64,000 bases of DNA from Heterohyrax brucei (lineage: Eukaryota; Chordata; Mammalia; Hyracoidea; Procaviidae): assembly GCA_028571685.1 (NCBI GenBank), contig CM053143.1:9105501-9169500 (forward strand). The letters are read 5' to 3'. The notes under the pieces were generated by a model. It was not told where the DNA came from, did not search any database, and was given only the letters and a program-made list of their open reading frames with translations. Position numbers and translations under genes: made by a program. Position 1 is the first letter of the stretch, and each line of letters begins with the position of its first letter. This document shows positions 59,175 to 64,000 of the stretch, piece after piece.

Positions 59175-59400
59175 TGCTGTGTCCTTTTGACATGTCCCTT
59201 TCTTCTCTTACAAATGTACTTGCTTACATTTGGACATATAAATACATTATAGGCTTATCTTAAACTTTCTTTGACTTAGCCTTGAAATCAGTCACTTTTC
59301 CAAGGAACTGTGGCTTATTTTAGTGGCAGATGGTTTTTAGAAACCAAAATCTGGCTACTTACTGTGCTAATTGCTTCTAAGATTCAGACCTGGCCATTGT
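59175..59400 (-). mobile_element. Ancient L1M-like segment, right part
   Basis: TGCTGTGTCCTTTTGACATG, CTTAGCCTTGAAATCAGTCA, TTTTCCAAGGAACTGTGGC and TTTTTAGAAACCAAAATCTG follow the same old L1M-type sequence that stopped at 41623. The register across the two parts is continuous apart from the 12-bp duplication. Confidence 0.6.
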
Positions 59401-59599
59401 GGGACCATTGACGATCTTCAAGAGAAGGAAGTATGTGGTTTCTTGGAGAAGAGCTCAAATTGAAAAATTTCCTTAAAAAGAAACAAGGAAGTACAGGAAG
59501 AATGGTCCACATTTCTGTTTCAAAGACAGGGCAAAAGCATCAGACCAGACTTCTCAGGTCTGAACATGCACATATATTAAAACACACAAGTCCTGCCAA

Positions 59600-59925
59600 T
59601 TAAGTTCACACACTCATCCTAGAAAAAATGCTACATACCTCGTTGCTGAACATCACTACAGTCACCTTCAAAGTACCCTCCTTGGGAAGCTATGCACCAA
59701 CCTCAGGTCTAGTTCACTCTTGAGAGTGATTTTGGAACTCTTTTTCTGTAAGGCCATCAGAGCTGCCTTTATATTACACTTGATGTCCTTAATGTCATCA
59801 AAATGTCTTCCCTTTAATATTTCCTTTATCTTTGAGTAAAGGAAATCATCACTGGGGACCAGATCAGGTGAGTAGCTAGGGTGTTGAATACTGTCTAAAA
59901 ACTCCCTCACAGACAACTATACAAT
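59600..59925 (-). pseudogene. Mariner-type transposase C-terminus, first remnant
   Basis: The minus-strand frame at 59668-59916 reads REFLDSIQHPSYSPDLVPSD, then DFLYSKIKEILKGRHFDDIK. The SPDL...PSD word holds the third catalytic aspartate of the mariner DDD transposase. Text after it fits the mariner C-terminus. The left end (AATTAAGTTCACACACTCAT) looks like a terminal inverted repeat. The N-terminal two thirds are missing, so the element is a deletion product. Confidence 0.85.
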
Positions 59926-60105
59926 CAAGTTCACAAACTTGCCACCCTGCTACTATGCACAATGGCCTTTCCAGAGAGAGTTCCAAAGTTGCTTTTAAGG
60001 GTGGACTAGATGTTGGCGTGGGTATATAGCTTTCCACCCGGAATACTTCAAAAGTGACTGCAGTGATATTCAGCAATGAGATATGTAGCACTTCCATACA
60101 CACAT
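59926..60105 (+). mobile_element. Second mariner remnant in opposite orientation
   Basis: From about 59970 the plus strand reads GAGAGTTCCAAAGTTGCTTT, GGACTAGATG, GTGACTGCAGTGATATTCAG and ATGAGATATGTAGCACTTCC. This is the reverse complement of 59625-59740 in the first remnant, diverged. An imperfect palindrome, CAAGTTCACAAACTTG (59931-59946), sits between the two. Either two insertions meet here or one element was rearranged. Confidence 0.72.
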
Positions 60106-60589
60106 TTTATATCTGCTTCTGTCTTCTCTGTAGTTATAAATTCCCTCCCTCATATTGAAAAACTGCTTTTATTATGCATAGCATCTTTTCTTATTTCATC
60201 AGTTTCCATGTTTACAACAACTTTTGTGACCATGCTGGCTACCTCTTTCACCCCTGACTCTGCTGTTGGTACCTTAGTGTCTAGTTATGCTTTCTCCTCA
60301 AAGACATAGGAAGAGGAGAGAAAGACAAAGAGGAAACACAACAAATAAAAACTAAAGTGTAAGAAATACGTAAGCCAAGCCAAGTGCCATCGAATAAATC
60401 ATATACTTCATTGAGTTTTTTTCAGGAAATTTTCTAAATTTCTTTTTTCTGTTAACTGGATCGTACTTTACTAAGCAGGGTTAGTTCTAAATCCAATCAG
60501 TTCAAATTTATAAAACAGAAACACAAACACACTGAGGAAAACAGTTTCACCAAGGATCCAAGGAATACCCAAAACTACTAACAAGGGAG
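60106..60589. other. Unassigned non-coding stretch with one tail fragment
   Basis: No gene is recognised. The piece at 60371-60393 (TAAGCCAAGCCAAGTGCCAT then CGA) is the reversed SINE/RTE tail, copy f, and is listed separately. A plus-strand 77-codon frame at 60076-60309 has no family signature. Confidence 0.4.
60371..60393 (-). repeat. Tail-only RTE/AfroSINE fragment, copy f
   Basis: AAGCCAAGCCAAGTGCCATC followed by GA is the reverse of TCGATGGCACTTGGCTTGGC. Only the tail end with two CTTGG units remains. Being 23 bp long, it is the weakest member of the set. Confidence 0.5.
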
Positions 60590-60714
60590 GAGTCATCATG
60601 ACTGAAACCTTGATTTGAACTTTTAGCCTCCAGAACTTGGGAAAATAATTTCTGCTCTTTAAACCTACCCATTTTTGGTATTTCTATTATAGCAGCACTA
60701 GGGAACTCAGATAC
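60590..60714 (+). mobile_element. MaLR-like LTR 3' end fragment
   Basis: TTTTAGCCTCCAGAACTTGG, GAAAATAATTTCTGCTC, TTTGGTATTTCTATTATAGC and AGCACTAGGGAACTCA match the 3' end of MLT1/MaLR-type LTRs. The 5' part is missing or too diverged to see. Confidence 0.65.
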
Positions 60715-60739
60715 TGACCAAGCATCTTTTCTAGTGCAA

Positions 60740-60805
60740 AGTATTATCCTTTCAGTTAGCATCTGAGTGATTAACTGTTGCAGAACCAAGGCTCCTTGTG
60801 CCTCA
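60740..60805 (-). mobile_element. AfroSINE head fragment
   Basis: On the minus strand GGAGCCTTGGTTCTGCAACA, GTTAATCACTCAGATGCTAA and CTGAAAGGAT match the SINE head. The body and tail are absent. Confidence 0.6.
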
Positions 60806-61366
60806 AAAGGAGAAGTGATATTGTCAGAGGAGTCAATGGCAACTAGCTTTTATTTTGAATCCTGAATAATTCAGAATAGAATTCTTCCTTCTTGTGAATG
60901 GTAAAAACTAGGAGGTAAGACTTACAGTTCTCTCCCCTGGAGGCCTGATAAGTCAGTGGACTGGTGGGTGATACCTAGATTGTCCTTATGTAGTGGCACT
61001 CTGATGTTGTCTGATCACAGGCCTAAAGGAAGGGAAAAGGCAGGCACTTGCTGCCAAAATCCGTGGGAGCGTTTCTTTATCACTGTCCATAGGAAAATTT
61101 ATTCACCTGTTTTCTGCAGAATATTCTGTTCTGTGTCTGGGGGTACTCCTGGTTGCTAGGTGGCTCTTACTCCCAACTTGAAGTTCATGTACCCCTTCTT
61201 TATACCACTTCTTTTAACTAAAGGAACATTTGTGATATGTAAAAATGAAGACTGTAATAACCATGTACATGACTGCTTTTGGAGTTTAATCACGGATAGC
61301 AGTCTTTCCTTACTTGGTGGCTCTTGAACTTAGGTCACAGCAGGGAAAGTGATTTTTGTATGTTGT
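60806..61366. other. Unassigned non-coding stretch
   Basis: No gene or named repeat was seen. The 67-codon frame at 60956-61159 has no recognisable domain. Confidence 0.4.
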
Positions 61367-61556
61367 TGTTAGATGCTGTTGAGTTTGACTTTTAGCAATC
61401 CCGCATGACAGAATGAAGCTACCTCATGGGATTTTTAGGTCATAATATTTATGAAAGCAGATTGCCAGGTCTTTCTCCTTTGGAGCTCCTGGATGGGTTC
61501 AACCTGCCAACATTTTAGTTACAGCCAAGAGCATAACCATTGACTCACAATGGCTC
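61367..61556 (-). mobile_element. AfroSINE-type SINE, diverged, RTE-like tail
   Basis: In minus orientation it begins TTGTTGTTAGATGCTGTTGA, a tail ending like the RTE LINE rather than the common SINE. It continues through GACAGAATGAAGCTACCTCA and GGGATTTTTAGG to the head GGTTCAACCTGCCAACATTT. It seems longer in the middle than the other copies. Confidence 0.7.
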
Positions 61557-62059
61557 TTTTAAATACATTTCACAAGGCTAAAGTATCATAAAACTGCAGA
61601 TGCAATCTTTATGTCATTTTCCACTTCCGTTTGTTTAAAATGAAGGTGAAGAGGTACTAATTGAACCCTATTGGTAAAGGAAAGAGACATAAATTTTTCT
61701 TTGAAAGTTTTAGTTAAAGTAGTATACTGTCTGTGAATTATTTTTATGATAATAAATTCAGCACATGCATCTCGCTAAGGACCTAAGAACCAGAGATCCT
61801 GTAATCATGCCCAGCACATATCAGCAACTGCTCTCATTATCAGTCAATAACTACTTTACGAAAGCCTCTCCCAGCTGGACTTTTTTGATGCCATCTTGTG
61901 CTTTAGCATGTGCTATAATTACATCATTCCATCGCATCTTGATGTTTTCCATCCTTTCTCGTTCCTGGCCACAGCAATAATTCAAATTCAGTTTTGAACA
62001 GTCCTGCTTTAGGCATACAGCTCACTTACAAACACATTGCTTGCTTCTCTAATTTTATT
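61557..62059. other. Unassigned non-coding stretch
   Basis: No gene, RNA gene or repeat family was recognised. The frame at 61765-61980 shows no domain. Confidence 0.4.
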
Positions 62060-62138
62060 GTTCAGTTTTTAATTTTTTTTAATTGTGACGTATATGTATG
62101 TACATATCACAAAATATTTGACATTTAAATCATTTTTC
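62060..62138 (-). mobile_element. Old L1M-type 3' UTR fragment
   Basis: TTTTTAATTGTGACGTATAT, ACATATCACAAAATATTTGA and CATTTAAATCATTTTT resemble the common old mammalian L1 3' UTR. The next SINE appears inserted in it, since GTGCAGTTGACTGATATTG (62300-62320) could be its continuation. Confidence 0.5.
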
Positions 62139-62144
62139 TGTATA

Positions 62145-62295
62145 CCAAACCGATTGCTGTCAATTCGATTCTGATTCATAGGACAGAGTAGGAATGCTCT
62201 AGGGAGTGTCCAAGGAACACCTGGTGGATTAGAACCGTTGACTTTTTATTAGCAGCCATTGCACTTGACCACTATGCCATCAGAGTTTCCTTCCT
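62145..62295 (-). mobile_element. AfroSINE-type SINE
   Basis: In minus orientation: ACCAAACCGATTGCTGTCAA, TTCGATTCTGATTCATAGGA, CAGAGTAGGAATGCTC, and head blocks TTATTAGCAGCCATTGCACT and TGACCACTATGCCATCAGAG. All parts are present with moderate divergence. Confidence 0.9.
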
Positions 62296-62651
62296 ATGTG
62301 CAGTTGACTGATATTGTGTTCATGGTATTGTTCTCTAGTTTGGACATGGCTCTCTGTGTCTATTTTACAAGTCAAACTGTTCAAAAATAGCTCTGGTATG
62401 TTTTCCTCCTGCTAATTCTTTCCTCTGCAGTTTTGTATGTGTATTTAACTTGCCTTTTTGTTGTTTCGCATTACTCCAAATAAAGCTAAGATTTAGACCA
62501 TCTTCATGTTTCGGAGTTAAAGAAAATCTCAGTTAGGTCGTGTATTTTCATTTACTTCTTCTATCTGGGCTCATACTCGGTTGTCATTATATACACAGAA
62601 TATTCATTATTAGCTTTCCCCACTGAGTGTTTCTTTTTAGAGTCTTCTATG
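62296..62651. other. Unassigned non-coding stretch
   Basis: The left edge may continue an old L1 3' UTR. The rest shows no gene or named repeat. Confidence 0.35.
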
Positions 62652-62802
62652 AGACCTTTGTAGTAAAGGGGTTAAGTGCTACAGCTGCTAACCAAAAGGT
62701 CAGCAGTTCAAGTCTACCGGGCACTTCTTGGAAACTCTACACACAATTCTACCCATCCTATGGGGTTGCTATGATTTGAGGGCAACGGGTTTGGAGTTCT
62801 TT
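62652..62802 (+). mobile_element. AfroSINE-type SINE, well preserved
   Basis: The head AAGTGCTACAGCTGCTAACC, AAAAGGTCAGCAGTTCAAGT gives a clear tRNA-like B-box region. The body is CACTTCTTGGAAACTCTACA with CAATTCTACCCATCC. The tail is GGTTGCTATGATTTGAGGGC, AACGGGTTTGGAG. Part of the GAGTCGGAATCGACTCGA palindrome region is deleted in this copy. Confidence 0.92.
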
Positions 62803-63164
62803 TGTTTTATGATGCTAGGGCTGTCAATGTTTCTCTGTACTATTTGCTCTATATTCAAAACTAACTTGCTGGATATCCTGGAATTGGTTTGCTGATGATG
62901 GACAATCACGGCTACAGTTTGTCCAATCCTCATATTGTCTGCTGTAATCAAATTCAGCAGTGCAAATATAAGGCTGTTTCTCCACTTGCAAGAAGCCTTT
63001 TACAGATGGGCTGTAAACAGCTTGGGTGGAATTGACATGACACTATTTAACTTTTTTTGCCTGCTTTTTTTAGACTTTGTGCTTGTTACTTTGCTCATGT
63101 GTACCTGTGTATCTAAATATGTTACTGAAGACTGTGGGAGATGATTCTTACATTGTCAGTTAAA
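62803..63164. other. Unassigned non-coding stretch
   Basis: Nothing recognisable. Short frames on both strands lack motifs. Confidence 0.4.
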
Positions 63165-64000
63165 AAATAGTAAAAATTACATACAGAGAAATACACATAT
63201 ATTACATGTACAAGTCAACAAATCTTGATCAATAAAACACCCTAGTCAAGATACAGAACATTTCATCACTACAAAAAGTTTCCTTCAAACTTCTTCCAAT
63301 AGCTATTTAAGTTCTTACACTTTACATAAGTGTATATAGTATGTACTCATTTCTGTCAGGCTGTTTTCACTCATGAAAGTTTTGAGGTTCATCAGTGTTG
63401 GCTGTATTACTGGTTCACTGTATTTTCTTTTTTCTTGTTGAGATGTAGTCCACTGTGCACACATGCAATAATTTGTTTATTCCCTTATTGATGAATCGTT
63501 TGAGTTGTTTCTAGTTTGCATCTATTATGAATACAGATGTCATAAACGTTTTCATACAAGCCTTTTTTGACCTTTGTTTTGACCTCTTGGGCAGATACAC
63601 AGGAGTATAATTTCTGGGTCAAAGAGTAAATATATATTTAATTTCCAAGAAATTACCATAGTTTTCCATTTACTATCCCTACTAGTGATGTATGATAGGT
63701 CTAGTTTCTCCACATTCTTACTAACATTTGGTGTAAAATGCCTTTGCTTTCACCTATTCTAGGATGTGTACAGAATGTGACTCTAACAGGTGTGATTTTT
63801 GTTTCCTTAATGATTCTAAAAAGCTTTATGTGCACTTTTTGATCATTCATATATCTTTTTTTGAAAAATGTCTTTTTAAGTCTTTAGTTCATTTTTTAAT
63901 TTTTATTTTTCTTTTACATTTCTGAGAGATATTTATAAATGCTGGATGCAAGTACTTTCTCAGATCTGTGTCTGTATTCCCAGCCTCTAGTTTGTCTACT
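63165..64000 (-). mobile_element. Old L1-like 3' region, runs off the window
   Basis: A 3' UTR-like start (CATACAGAGAAATACACATA) is followed by blocks that parallel ORF2 C-terminal sequence of the younger copies in reverse: TGTATTTTCTTTTTTCTTG, GTTGTTTCTAGTTTGCATCT, TTTGACCTCTTGGGCAGATA, TTTCTGGGTCAAAGAG, CAGGTGTGATTTTTGTTTCC and TGATCATTCATATATC. It is diverged well beyond copies 1-7, so an old L1M type is likely. Confidence 0.65.

Noticed and set aside
62652-62802. tRNA gene (B-box-like GGTCAGCAGTTCAAGTCTACC)
   Set aside because: The body and GGGTTTGG tail show a tRNA-derived SINE. No cloverleaf with a 7-bp acceptor stem can be drawn.

Overview
The window is mammalian nuclear DNA with no recognisable intact host gene. 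It is an AT-rich stretch made largely of interspersed repeats. Three repeat types point to an afrotherian genome, elephant-like by recall: about a dozen copies of a tRNA-derived SINE with the AfroSINE layout, an RTE/BovB-type LINE whose 3' tail resembles the tail of that SINE, and L1 elements with long 3' UTRs. I cannot fix the species from this sequence. All boundaries were set by eye and are usually good to about 10-30 bases.

Layout. At 1-4703 lies a plus-strand L1 entering from the left edge. The stretch 4704-9716 is mostly unassigned DNA with a 400-bp imperfect inverted repeat (6852-7252 and 7878-8281). A MaLR-like solo LTR (9717-10138) and a SINE follow. The interval 10681-19100 is a minus-strand L1 broken by a knot of LTRs (15288-16820), and it ends in a tandem-monomer 5' UTR. 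A plus-strand L1 (about 19110-26145) abuts it head to head and carries a 550-bp LTR plus a SINE that itself holds an LTR. A minus-strand L1 follows (26150-31469), missing its endonuclease region. The interval 31470-41611 is older sequence: SINEs, an MLT1-like LTR, an RTE element, an L1M-type 5' region with two younger LTRs, and an L2 3' end.

The interval 41612-59186 is a nest of L1s. An old L1M-like sequence (40330-41623, resuming at 59175) holds L1 copy 5, which holds L1 copy 6, which holds L1 copy 7. Two of the three junction pairs carry short direct repeats consistent with target-site duplications. To the right lie two inverted mariner remnants (59600-60105), LTR and SINE fragments, and another old L1-like segment to the window edge.

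Every ORF of appreciable length that I could identify is a piece of an L1 ORF1p or ORF2p, or of a mariner transposase, all broken by stops and frameshifts. The features I find most unusual are tail-only RTE/SINE micro-insertions of about 25-50 bp, an inverted copy of about 160 bp inside a rearranged LTR, monomeric L1 5' UTRs, and the deep L1 nest with its inverted 5' end and target loss.
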